A stretch of 64,000 bases of DNA, taken from the NCBI GenBank assembly GCA_020809705.1, contig CP085827.1:2728001-2792000 (forward strand), in the 5' to 3' direction. Under the pieces are notes generated by a model that saw nothing but the letters and a program-made list of their open reading frames with translations, had not been told where the DNA came from and searched no databases. Position numbers and translations under genes: made by a program. The stretch comes from Calonectria ilicicola (Eukaryota > Ascomycota > Sordariomycetes > Hypocreales > Nectriaceae). This document shows positions 1 to 10,773 of the stretch, piece after piece; positions within the stretch are counted from its first letter, which is position 1; each line of letters starts with the position of its first letter.

Positions 1-1115
1 CCGTTGCTCGGGAAGAGAGAGGGGGAATGTGTCGGCATTCATCATGAGGTAGGAAACGGTTGTTCGGTCGGTGCTTGTGATTCGGGCGCATCTTATAGAC
101 TCTGTTCTGTATGCATCCCATTTTCCGGACTTGGAATCATCACCAATTTCCATGGTTTCCTCCAATGTCAGGATTCAAGAGAAGCAAGCCCCCGGCAGTG
201 ATTGATCTCTACTTGAAACAACGGCCAGCAACACTCAATGCCGGACCAGTTTCGAGACTCAACACGCGAGAGGGCTTGGTCTCCATCGAGAACCCAACTG
301 GCACCCATGTGATTGGAATTTCTGCCCCCCGATCCCGATATTAAAAATTTCTTTCCCAATAGTTGGAAAGAAACGCAATTGGGAAACGGAATCGCGGCTT
401 CAAACACGGGATAAATGAAGACTCAGAGCAAAACTGGGGAATAACCGGAGACACTGTAGTCAGTGGGATCTTTGGCCTGGCCATGTCTGGTGATCAACAT
501 CAATATCTATGTCTTAAAAGGAAACGAAGAAAAGTATGAAGACATATTTGGTCACAAGAGGCATACATACGGGTGGGTATTGTATGCAAGATTATTAACT
601 TGAAGGTGGCATCAATGGTGATGTTACGTACTTGTCGCAGAATTGAGGCTTTTCTTTCTATTTACCAGTAGAAAAAAAAAGCTATTCTAAGGCATCAAAG
701 AGGATTGATTCTATTGGTAACGGTTGCGATTTTTTCTCATGCAGTAAAGACTGATGCATCTGTATCTGTTGCATCTTGGCTTTCATCGGTGTACAGTACA
801 ATCCCTGAAAGATTGTGACGCTCTACCTTTTTTCATCATCTTCTAGCCAAATTTTAAATAAATAAATAAGTTAAAAATTTTTTATTTATTTATAAGGTTT
901 ATTATTATTTATTTCCTTTCCTTTCTTTACTATTAGATTGATATCTTTAGGCGGTTCAGTTCCATGCTGCTAAAGGTACGGAAGTCACAGGGGGACAATC
1001 TTTCTAGGGTTGTGTTGTATTTGCAATGGTAGAACTGCTTAGTAAGCGGAGATAGCGACATTGGTCTGTCTGGGCTGCTGACATTCTCCTTTCCCAGCAT
1101 CATATGCATCTGAAG
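1..1115. other. gene-poor upstream region
   Basis: No coding region is supported here: open frames are short, overlap on both strands and show no recognisable motif. An AT-rich, partly self-complementary stretch of TAAATAAATA/TTTATTTAT type lies at about 855-920. The last few hundred bases presumably carry the promoter of the regulator starting at 1116. Confidence 0.5.
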
Positions 1116-3160
1116 ATGGAGACGGGACCCTCGCGTAAGCGCTTACGGCGTAGCACCCGCAGCTGTTATCCATGTAGGCATAATCATTTCGATGATGGTT
1201 TGATTGAGGACTAACACCTCGCTCCAGGCAGAAAGCGCAAAGTTAAATGCCAGCTCACCGACGAGAGCGTCGAAACTTGCGCCGAGTGCCTCAAGAGTGG
1301 GACGCGATGTACTCTTCAGCCTCCTGGAGCGGAACTTAGTAACGAAAGCTCACCTGCCAATATCGATAAGAACGAACATGAAGCAAGATTAGAGCGCATT
1401 GAGGCTCTTTTGAAAAAGCTAGTTGAAGCGCGGGAGCAACCCCACCCAAGTGCAGACTCCACTCAGACCCAGGCTGCGGTTCCCGATTCTCTTTGGAATG
1501 AATTTGTAGGTCATTTAAGTGGATAGGCAATCCTAAAATGACACTAATTGGAAAATATCAGTTGTTTCATTCGTCAGCTGATGAGATTCCCCCAACAATC
1601 AATCAGCTTGGATACGCCACGCCTCAACTGCCGGACACTTCAGATGTCAAGCAATCACTTATAGCTCTTTTACCCTCTGCCCAAGATGCGGTTACTATCG
1701 TTACAAACACCACCGCTTGGCTCTGGGGAGCTGAAAGTCCACCTGGGAGCGTCTTGAAACCGAGCGATACCACTCAGCTCCTAGAGATTGCCGACATTTC
1801 AAGAGGTAGTGCAATGGACATTGCGAAAGCATTGCTATTATTTGCATTGTATATGCAACAACTGCCAGCTAGATTTGATGTGAAATTTCTAGAATCCCAC
1901 AGCATCGAAACAGCCATTGAGCTGATTGTTGGGCGGGTCAAGTTGTTCATTGCATCCCGCGAGGATGAAGCTTATTCGTTAGATGACATAGAATGCTTGA
2001 CCTTGATAAGTTTGATTCACTTGAATGACGGTGCGCTTAGAAAGGCGTGGATGACATTTAGAAGAATCCTCGATATTTCTAGACTAAAAGACCTTCACAA
2101 AAGCTTCTCCATTCCGGCGCGCAACTCGTCTTGCAGCGATATGGCTCTTCGCCGACGGTTGTGGCTTTCGGCCGTCTGCGGAGACTCCTATTGCAGCCTT
2201 GTACTCGGGCTTGAACCTGCCGCTGGCATCGCACCATTTGGTCCTGACTCTGATGCTTGGGATGACCCATTTACTGACTATGATGCAAACGTCCAGCGTC
2301 GGATTGGCTTAATTGTGACAAGAATCGCTCAAAGAAACGCTGTTGGCCTTTATAAAGATATCCATACCCTTCAACAAATGGATATGGCATTGGAAAAGTT
2401 GCAGGACTCGTTGCCATCGTCTTGGTGGAGAGTGCCGTCTTTTGGCCGAGACCAATTTCTAGACTCGGCCAAGGAGCCTAACCGCCTGATGTGCCAAATT
2501 TGGTTTTACCAAGCACGCATATTTGCACACATGCCATTTGCTTTCGGAAACCCCACTTCGTTGAACAGTCTTGAAAATTGTATGGAGACATCCAGGATTA
2601 TACTTCAACGATGTCTTGGACTGCAGCACGCCAAGGACCGACTATCTCGTTGCCGGAGTGTCGATCAGTCAGTATTTGTGGCCGCAGTGGTTCTTATCCT
2701 CGCCAAGATGCAGCGTCAACCTGCCAAAATAAAATCTAGGCACGATTCAGACCGTGCTCTGATTGAGCAAGTCATTGATTCATTCGATGCTGTTGGAAAG
2801 ATATGCAGCAGAGAGCATGTGGCACGACAAAGTTCTGAGATTCTCTCTGCTATGCTGAGACTTGCTGCTGCAGACCCCCATGATTTTCCTTGTGAATCAT
2901 CTATTTATGAAGCAAGAAATCCTTTGGGGTTTGAAAATACCTTGGACCCTGAGGGTAATGGTGCTTTGGATGCGCCAAGTTCCGGAATGGAAGACATCAT
3001 TACCTCTTCAATTCAGCCAATGCTTGATGAACAGAGCCCAGCCTATCGCTTCCTCAGCCAGTACTTTGCGTCGGATAGACGGACGCACAGTAAAGAATCA
3101 TGGAGCAACTACGGAGGGCTTTTTGCGGATGGTTTGATAAACTCAAATATCCTGCAATAA
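1116..3160 (+). CDS. Zn(II)2Cys6 transcription factor with fungal_trans-like middle region
   Basis: Likely a nuclear DNA-binding regulator of about 644 aa. Exons are 1116-1173, 1228-1505 and 1562-3160; the introns (54 and 56 bp) have GT-AG ends, and the first contains a CTAAC branch site. Joining exons 1 and 2 gives a perfect binuclear cluster: C17-x2-C20-x6-C27-x9-C37-x2-C40-x6-C47, with the basic RKRKVK between the second and third Cys. A short Leu/Glu-rich linker (LERIEALLKKL) could dimerise. The long third exon has the helical pattern of the fungal-specific transcription factor domain (RRLWLSAVCGDSY near the middle). The stop codon lies at the very edge of a MITE-like repeat (3156-3416), so the C-terminus may have been set by that insertion. 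The target genes are not evident from sequence. Confidence 0.88.
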
Positions 3161-3416
3161 TATTTATGAGTCTTGCTGCGCGCATGCATACATTTTGATA
3201 AGTGTACATATCAAACTATTATTTAGCAGGGCTTTTGTCGAAAATCCTAAAATAATCCAAATAAAATACTAAAGCCCTAATTTATTTTATTATAAATAAG
3301 TTTAGAAATAGATATAATATTATTTATTTTTTTTATCTTGATATTAAATTCAGGTGCTTTATGTGTGCACCTAGCGAAATGCATGTGTGCGCGCAGGAAG
3401 ACTCATATTTATTATA
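3156..3416. repeat. palindromic MITE-like element, copy 1
   Basis: The left end (TTATGAGTCTTGCTGCGCGC, from 3164) is repeated in inverted orientation at the right end (GCGCGCAGGAAGACTCATAT, to about 3408). This gives imperfect terminal inverted repeats of about 45 bp around an AT-rich core. A related copy lies at 8338-8532. No transposase is encoded, so it would be non-autonomous. The exact ends and target duplication are blurred by surrounding A/T. Confidence 0.65.
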
Positions 3417-3539
3417 CATAGTGTGGTTGTATCTAGCCATTTCGGTTTGGTTTGTCTGGACTCGGAGACCCTATGACCAGGAATTGTCCTGGATGATAGG
3501 TAAAAATATACATCGTCCTCATGGCTCCATTTCAGCTTT

Positions 3540-4392
3540 TCATTTGTCTCCTCTCCAAAACTCCGGGTTGTCCTTTTGCGACTCCAATATTTCTCGTCCT
3601 TTTCTGGCAATACGGGCATTTTCAATGAGAGCATCCTCTCCTTCGCCACTTATGGCAAGGTGTGTCATGAATGCGCCCAGTTCTTGAATTCGGATCGACC
3701 AATTCTCGCCCAACACAGCGGCAAGCCCAGTGACTACGCCGGTTGCACCACCAGACAATATCGTCTTTGGCACGACTCCTCCTGGCTTGATGATGAAAGT
3801 CTTCCATATGGCCGGATGGCTCTCGGCGTATGCGAGAGCCTTGGTCTCAAGAACGCCCTGGGACGTTGTTAGACTGGAATGAAAACATCGATGCATTGGG
3901 CCATACCTTCAACTTGCGCGGTTTGTCCAAGAACCACAACTTTTCGTCCTGGTTCTGGCGTACAAACTTGCCGCTTAAATGGACGTAGCGAAACGGAGTT
4001 CTGACATGGTTTGATTCCAAGATGAGTCCCATGCTCTCTATGAAGGCAAGCGGATACTGCAAATCGGCAGTCTCACTGCCATTGTATGATCCCATGGCCC
4101 TTTGGACAGTTAGTTAGCTGGAGGACTTGGTGTTTTTGAAGCTCGTTTATTATTATTATTTGTAGGCTTACCAAATCATGGCAGCGGCGTCTGAATGCAC
4201 CTGCAACACATCTTCCGGCCACGTAGCAAAGTCCTTGACGACGACACTCTTAAGCTTGCGGTGACTAGATACATCGGAAGGGAGATCCTGGCGCACAAAG
4301 GCAACTACACTCGAGATCCTGGGATGAGCGAGACACTGGAGGAGGGCCTCGCCTCCAATCATGCCGCTCGCACCAACGATGAGTACTTTCAT
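3540..4392 (-). CDS. NAD(P)-binding Rossmann protein (HTATIP2/NmrA-like)
   Basis: Three exons on the minus strand (4392-4172, 4099-3907, 3857-3540) encode 243 aa. The N-terminus MKVLIVGASGMIGGEALLQC is a classic dinucleotide-binding beta-alpha-beta with the GASGxIG glycine pattern; an upstream in-frame Met exists, but this start fits the fold. The length matches the HTATIP2-type atypical short-chain dehydrogenases (about 242 aa), which lack the full SDR catalytic tetrad or use it weakly. Both introns are GT-AG (about 72 and 49 bp), the second with a TCTAAC branch site. Substrate unknown; it could be a redox sensor rather than an enzyme. It converges with the regulator at 1116-3160. Confidence 0.8.
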
Positions 4393-5159
4393 GGTGAGGG
4401 AAATGGCGTGCTTGACAATCGAGAACGAGGGCGACTGTGAGAATGAAGGGAGATGCGTATGATGATGGGTGATTTGACAGGAATGCATTCCAAAGTTAAA
4501 TAGAGGTTGACGAACTTGGGGATTGGTGCTGTCGGCCGAGTCGGCCGAGGGACCTGTGATCGCCGCCATGCGCCAGTTCCAGTACTAGCGGAGATTGGAA
4601 TGAGCCGCTAGAGCACGCCACTACAATTGCGGACTCCGCACTACAGTCTTGACTTTGGAAACATGTCCGCCTCCCCATGCTGGCTGGTTTTTGTTCCGAA
4701 AATTAATCAAGTAGTATTATGTGTATGTATGTATATAGATGATCTGCCTCCAAGTTCTAGGAGACTGATTATGGCTTGTCTGCGACGAAATGCAACCAGG
4801 ACATGTGCGCTGAAATACTTAGAAGTAAGTGAGTTGCAACCATCACAAAACAAAGGGCACAATGCAATAACAATGACTGGTGACGAGAACGGTGGTAAGC
4901 ATCATATAGTAAGCATATTATTCACTTTAGTCTCCTAATTGTCTCATAAATTGGTGTTGGAACTAACCAGCTGGTGGTGTGCGACTCATAGTGTTTTCGT
5001 GCTAGGCTTGGTGACAGCCTCAATGAACCAACCCTCCCTCACACTGTGGATCCGACACAATTAGATGACTGGACAAGCAACTGAACAGAGAAACAAAAAA
5101 CATCCGATGGCAAGAAAACTGTTCCCACACAAAAAGAGAGCCTGGGAGGCAAAAGAGAA
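4393..5159. other. intergenic, no gene seen
   Basis: No open frame with coding character is visible on either strand. The first part is presumably the promoter of the minus-strand Rossmann protein. Confidence 0.4.
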
Positions 5160-5249
5160 GGTCCCACCGGGGTTCGAACCCGGGACCTAAACCGTACTGG
5201 GCGTTTTACTGCCTGTGAAGGTTGCGTCATACCACTAGACCATAGGACC
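5160..5249 (-). tRNA. tRNA-Val(CAC), intron-containing
   Basis: Read on the minus strand: a 7 bp acceptor stem (GGTCCTA with TGGGACC), a D arm GGTCTAGTGGTATGAC, an anticodon loop TTCACA placing CAC at 34-36, and a T arm CCGGG-TTCGAAC-CCCGG. The 90 nt length needs an intron of about 19 nt after position 37, the canonical site. No other anticodon with U33 fits well. The acceptor stem and the T following it resemble fungal tRNA-Gln, so the isotype is less certain than the tRNA call itself. Confidence 0.75.
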
Positions 5250-6659
5250 TGTGAGCCAATTACTTGACTTGTTGTGATCAGCGGGTCGCAAACACGAGTC
5301 AGATAGGCTCGCAGCTGGCAGCACGATGTGCTCGACAACCACCGTCCACTTTGACTATTGGTGGCCCATCGGCTGCTGCAGCGTTGAGGTCAAATTCAAG
5401 TTTAGACTAAACCTTCTTGGTCCGAAAATTATCTCTCCGAATGATCACGGCGAATTGTCAGAATACCGTGTGTGTACGCGCCCATCTAGTCACGTTAATA
5501 TGACAGGAGCATGGCATTATGGGACTGTCCTCCAAGGGATTGATGGAGAGGCCAACAGTTTTTGTATTCACGCATGTGATTGAACTAACAAGACTAAGAC
5601 CATCTACAAGGCCCATTCTCAGACATGGAGTTGGAGAGAAAAAGAAAAAAATGCTAGACGGGTCAACGGGGCTGGTGCTACAATCTGAGAGAAGCAAGCT
5701 ACGGAACGGTTTGAAGATGGCACGGTCCGGGTAAAATGCTTGTGGAACTAAGGGTAAAAAAGGTAAAACCAGGCGCAGAGCGGAATTACCGTCAGCAATT
5801 GCGCGGTCAGCATGAACAGACAGCAATTGTACAGTCAGCCGCAGAGTTTCAAGTGGGCCTACATCGATGCGAGAAACTGGGTAATCTACGAAGTAGCGAA
5901 TTACGACGTAATCTCTGATTGGATGAAATGAATGGGCCAAGATCTGTCCAGGTTAACGCTGGCCCACAGGCTTCTGGGATGTCTATGATTAGCGAGATAT
6001 GTATTGATGAATAGGAGTAGGTGACGTTTAAGGAGCGTAAATATCTTTGTGTTTGCCAAAATTGCCCCAAAATATTGTCGATACATCACACCCTCTGAAG
6101 CTTACATCCTGTTGGCGACATCACAAGATGGGTTCAGCTGAAAAATGCAGTGTGGGACTGTGGGGATGGCCTTGGCTCAAGTCTCACTTCTACAAGCTCG
6201 GCCGCCAATCAAAGACCCTGTATGCATTGAAGCATGGTGCGGCCAAGACTTGGCGCCTCTAATTTATGCTGAGAGTAAGATCGGCATGGGGCTTTTTGAA
6301 GCTTGATGCTCCCGTTATCTGCGCGTCCCCATCTCGTGAAACTTCGTAATGTATCCATCATCAGACTACCCTGGGTCGACGCACTAGAAAACCAAAAGTA
6401 TATAGCCGGTGCTACGTGCTGTCGTCGGGGTCTAGAAAGAGCCCGTCTCGGCCGACATGAACTATGCACTTGCTGCGTGACGGGTTTCGGGCCAACTACG
6501 ACCAGCTGCCCCATTATGGATAATCCTATGCTCGAAAAATAGGAAATCACGTCAAAATATCGCCAGGAGGCGAAGCTGTATATTAAGACCAGCGTAGGAC
6601 CGCAGTTTCTCTCAACTCATCATCTCTTTACCAACCAAACCACAACCAACGGCAGCATC
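5250..6659. other. intergenic, no gene seen
   Basis: Frames up to 160 codons occur on the minus strand but overlap frames on the plus strand and show no domain or coding rhythm. The last 100 bases, pyrimidine- and CAAC-rich just before 6660, look like the 5' leader of the monooxygenase gene. Confidence 0.4.
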
Positions 6660-8138
6660 ATGTCAACTGAACACAAAAAGCACCAAGTCATCATTGTTGG
6701 TGGCGGTATCAGTGGCCTCACACTGGCATTGATGCTGCAGCACCTAAATATCGACTATTTGTTGCTTGAGGCGTATAGGAGCGTGACCCCGAACGTTGGA
6801 GCCAGCATTGGCCTCTTTCCAAACGGATTGCGAGTCTTAGAGCAACTGGGGGTACTAGAACAAGTGTACGCCAGAGGACAGCCCGTAGGAGAGACTATCT
6901 ATCGAGATGGAAAGTCTGGGAAGCGCATCATGACGCGCTTTGCCGCACCGGTCCTGAAGGAGCGACATGGATATACACAATTGTTTATGGAGCGGTACAA
7001 GCTGCTCTGTGTCCTGTACGATGCCTTGCACGATAAGAGCCGGATTCTCGTCAACAAAAAGGTCAAGCGGGTTGTGACTCAGGAAGATGATGCTCTCGTC
7101 TATACGGAAGACGGGTCCGTGTTTTCGGGCCAGTTGGTCGTTGGTACCGACGGCGTGCACAGCACCACGAGGAAAGAAATGTGGAGAAATGCTGATGAGA
7201 AGGAGCCTGGAGCTATTCCAGCACGGGATCGACAAAACATCTCTGTCGAGCATGCGTGCGTCTTTGGGACTGCCTCCCCAACTGCCGGTGTAAATCCCGG
7301 CCAGGTGGTTGGCGCGGCAGGCCATAGTACCGCAGCCGGTGTCATGGGCGGTCCTGAGCGAGAAGTCTTTTTCTTCTGGTTCTGGACGCTCCCCAAGTCG
7401 ATGCGCTCAGTACCAATTGATCAGATTCCACGTTTCACTGAAGAGGACAAGGAGCGCGAACTGGCCCGCGGAGCGGAGACAATCCTCAGTGATACAGGGC
7501 TTCGCTTGCGTGACGTTGCCAAGAACTTGGAATTCAGCGCCCCCACAGCCTTGCCCAACTTTGTCCTTCGACGCTGGCATTATGGTCGCATCGTCATTAT
7601 TGGTGACGCTGCGCACAAGTTCAACCCACTCGTTGGGCAGGGTGGCAATAGCTGCATGGAGTCGTGTGCTGCACTGGTAAACTCGCTTCAAGAGTTTTTG
7701 GGGCCTCAGCCTGCGCAGGTTTCTAGCTGGAAGGTTGATACGCTGCATCAAGTTCTGCGCTCCCTTGAGGAGAAACGCGTCGATCGCCTCACAGTGATGG
7801 TCGACACATGCCAAGATGCTATGCGTTCAGTTGCTTGGGAAACATGGAGCACCGAATTGACTCTGCGCTACCTAGCACCATTGGTATCACTCCCTAAATT
7901 CACCGATTTCCATACCAAAATGATCAAGGGTGGCGTGAGCCTGAAGGGAGATTTCAATCCACCCACCGCCGCCCACAAGGTGCCGTATGACGACGAAATA
8001 ACCACTCAAGCCTTGCCGAGCACTGGGGTTATCACCAAGGCCGTTACTGCAGCTTCTTTGGTAGCCTTTGCAGCTCTCTTTTACGCAAAACTAGACTTTA
8101 TTCACCGAGGATTCTTGTCAACCAATCTTTCGAATTAA
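6660..8138 (+). CDS. FAD-dependent monooxygenase, PaxM-like
   Basis: Uninterrupted frame of 492 aa. Residues 9-30 form the FAD-binding motif (VIIVGGGISGLTLALMLQ), followed by the GASIGLFPNG segment typical of the PaxM/epoxidase group. The central VVGTDGVHSTTR corresponds to the DG motif, and GDAAHKFNPLVGQGGN is the GD motif binding the FAD ribityl. The C-terminus has one hydrophobic segment (about 461-480), as in membrane-bound PaxM homologues that epoxidise prenyl chains in indole-diterpene and meroterpenoid pathways. Related genes often have introns; this one has none. No terpene cyclase or prenyltransferase is in the window, so the substrate is unknown. Next to a drug antiporter, a regulator, an epoxide hydrolase and a methyltransferase, it looks like a tailoring enzyme. 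Confidence 0.88.
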   Translation: MSTEHKKHQVIIVGGGISGLTLALMLQHLNIDYLLLEAYRSVTPNVGASIGLFPNGLRVLEQLGVLEQVYARGQPVGETIYRDGKSGKRIMTRFAAPVLKERHGYTQLFMERYKLLCVLYDALHDKSRILVNKKVKRVVTQEDDALVYTEDGSVFSGQLVVGTDGVHSTTRKEMWRNADEKEPGAIPARDRQNISVEHACVFGTASPTAGVNPGQVVGAAGHSTAAGVMGGPEREVFFFWFWTLPKSMRSVPIDQIPRFTEEDKERELARGAETILSDTGLRLRDVAKNLEFSAPTALPNFVLRRWHYGRIVIIGDAAHKFNPLVGQGGNSCMESCAALVNSLQEFLGPQPAQVSSWKVDTLHQVLRSLEEKRVDRLTVMVDTCQDAMRSVAWETWSTELTLRYLAPLVSLPKFTDFHTKMIKGGVSLKGDFNPPTAAHKVPYDDEITTQALPSTGVITKAVTAASLVAFAALFYAKLDFIHRGFLSTNLSN

Positions 8139-8337
8139 AAAATGTCGACCGGTGGCTAGGACTTTGTACAGATGACTTGAACGGGCCATTCAATATATAT
8201 AACGATGATTCAGCAGCGATATGCTTGGAAGCTAAAGAAAACCACTCGAACATTGACTGTAAATTCTGGAAGCGATGTAGAGATGATTACAGACAAGGAG
8301 CTTGATTCATGCCTCTCACTTTGGAGCCCATTGAGAA

Positions 8338-8532
8338 TATTATATTATGAGTTTTCTTGAGCGTATATACACATTTTGCTAAATACATAGATAAAAGCCC
8401 AAGTCCAAGATATTTATGTTGAACGAATAAATATGAAATAAATATTTTGGGCATTTCTTAGAATTTTCTTGGAACATCTTTGGACGTGGACCTTGCAAAA
8501 TGCATTTGCATCTAGGAAGACTCTATATTATT
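8338..8532. repeat. palindromic MITE-like element, copy 2
   Basis: Left end TTATGAGTTTTCTTGAGCG (8344 on) and the inverted right end TCTAGGAAGACTCTATATTA match each other imperfectly and match the ends of the copy at 3156-3416. Inside are GCCCAAGTCC and TATTTTGGGC, which could form a hairpin. Like copy 1, it lies about 200 bp or less behind the stop codon of a plus-strand gene. Boundaries are approximate. Confidence 0.55.
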
Positions 8533-8740
8533 TCTATTCTATCTATGTGATAACTATGTTGCTCACAACAATCTATAATCTATATATTCAAGTAATAAAA
8601 GGGAGCAGTCCCTTTAATGCACAAACCGGCGCAAAGGAAATAAACGATCTAATATTTTCTGGATTGTGTTCAGAACTAGAGCGGGGTAATCCAAGATGGT
8701 AGTGGCTTTGCCCATTATGATAATGAAGCTCGTTAAAAGG

Positions 8741-10376
8741 TTAAAGCTTGACGAAAAACCTTTCCCGTAGCTGCGATCCATACTTGTAAAATATGATGGG
8801 AGCAGGTGTAAATGCAAGCGCAATGAATCCTAAGACACTGTTTCCCCATCCTAATCCGATGCTTTTGTACAGCGGATCCGCAGCCAAAGCCAGGAACGCT
8901 CCCGAGGCATTTCGAATTAGAATCATGGCTGCCAATGCTGAAGCCGCGCCCTCTGGGCCGAACATATCCATCATGTAAAGTTGCGAAGAAGAATTAACGA
9001 CCATGGCGCCAATGCCGATGAAGACAGTGCCAATGATGGGGACGATCCAGTGCACAGCGTAATCGGCTGCCCAACCGTACCAAAAAATGCCGATGGGCAT
9101 GACTGGGCCGGCCCAAATCATTAGGAGCAGCCGGCGCTCTGGCCCACCATCACCTTTACGGAGTAGTTTGTCGCTCAAGTCGGCGGAAACCTTGAGTCCT
9201 ATGAAACATCCAATCCCTAGACCGAGGTATGCGAGACCCGAAATACCGACACTCCAACCGTACGTGGTTTGGAAGACGGTCGGAAAGGTGGCGAAGAGCA
9301 GATAAATCAAACCAAAGACGACCGCCATGTACATTCCGATGATGAGGACGATAGGCGAGAAAAGGAGAATACGCAACGGTCGTAATAGAGCACGTTCAAA
9401 GATCTTCCGCGTCGGGATTTTCTGAACTCTTGCGGGCTGGAGGTCGGCGTTTCCAGTTTGCTTACGAAGACGGGCTGCCTTTTTGGACAGGATGATATTG
9501 GCATTGGTCTCGCGCATCGTGATCATAGCTATAGCTGTGATTGTACCGGCCTTGTAGAATGATTTAGTATTCCGTTATGGAGATCGCAGAGAAGGGATCG
9601 GCACTTACAAGCATGAGCACCAAATAAAAAGTCCATCGCCAGCCTAATGCTTCAGTAGTAAAGCCACCCACGATGGGGCCAATGATAGGACCAAGAACTG
9701 GACCAGCGCTAAACATGGCTGTGGCAGCACCGCGCTTTTCCTTGGGTAACAAGTCGGCAATGGTGCCACCACCACAAGTCATGAAGGAAGCGGCGCAAGC
9801 ACCACATAAAAAACGAAATACGAGGAACATGGCGGCATTGGTGCTGCGAGCACAACCGACGGTGCAACAGAGGAAAAGCGTGCTGCTGGCCCAGTACATG
9901 GGCACGCGACCGGACACTTCAGAGAGCGGTGCAAACAGCAACGGGCCCATTGAAGCACCTAGAGAGGGGATTGTGACAGCTAGTGTTGCGACCAGACTGT
10001 TGGTGATGTGGAACTCGGAAACAAGGGCTGATGCACCCGGGGCGAACATTGTTGTAGAGATGTTGCTGCATTGAAGGGGATTTGAATCAGTTTATCAGTT
10101 TATTCAACGGAATTTCGGTTGACATGATATGACTTACGAGTAAAGCACTGAGAGGCTTACCAACCCGACATTCAACATCTTTTGCATCCTGGTCCAGTTG
10201 CGCGGATTTGCAGGGTCATCGGGACCATCCCAGTCAACGATATTTGGGTCATTAGAGACGACATCATGATCAACGGCAGGGCCATTTTCGCTGGAAATGT
10301 CCTTGTTTTGGAACTCTTGAACATGGTCGGAGCTATCCATCGGGGCGGTGTCGCTCTCAGTTGCACTTGTTGCCAT
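8741..10376 (-). CDS. MFS drug/polyamine:H+ antiporter, DHA1 family
   Basis: Three minus-strand exons (10376-10138, 10065-9609, 9550-8741) join in frame to 501 aa. The cytosolic N-terminus ends in [19 protein letters not shown], the usual lead-in of fungal DHA1 transporters. The segment [16 protein letters not shown] is antiporter motif C at the end of helix 5, preceded by the helix 4-5 loop [12 protein letters not shown] basic cytosolic loop ([19 protein letters not shown]) separates two sets of six helices. Plasma-membrane export of a toxic compound or pathway product is likely. It converges with the monooxygenase and diverges from the regulator at 10774 across about 400 bp. Confidence 0.88.
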
Positions 10377-10773
10377 TGCAAACGACTGGTCGTATTCTTT
10401 ATTTTTGGATTTTTTGGATGCTGGTGATCGACAGTGTCATTTCGGAACATAAATCCAAAACCACGCTCGGAGTTTTATAGTTTGAAAACAATCCATTATT
10501 AGCTGGGTAGTGATCAATTGAGCGGTTGAATTGAGGCAAAACCGGCATCTTTGTCCCGGGTTACGTCCGTTTAGCCCCAGCTTTCACGACTGTGGAATTG
10601 CCCGCGTAGATCATGGACACGTGGAGACGCGAATTATCTCCGTCGATTGCTCCGTCTCCGCCAGATCATCCACTGACGGACTGGGGCAATGCGACGACCG
10701 CACACTCACAAGTTAAATTTCCTAAACGAAAGAAAAAAACGGGAGGCCATAATTAAATCCGTTTATAGAGACC
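10377..10773. promoter_or_regulatory. divergent promoter between transporter and Zn2Cys6 regulator
   Basis: A 397 bp region between the two start codons, with no coding frame of note. The arrangement suggests that the regulator could control its own gene and the transporter from shared sites. No single operator could be defined by eye. Confidence 0.45.

Noticed and set aside
5458..5940. 160-codon minus-strand frame
   Set aside because: No hydrophobic or domain pattern, no plausible splice partners, and frames open on the other strand.
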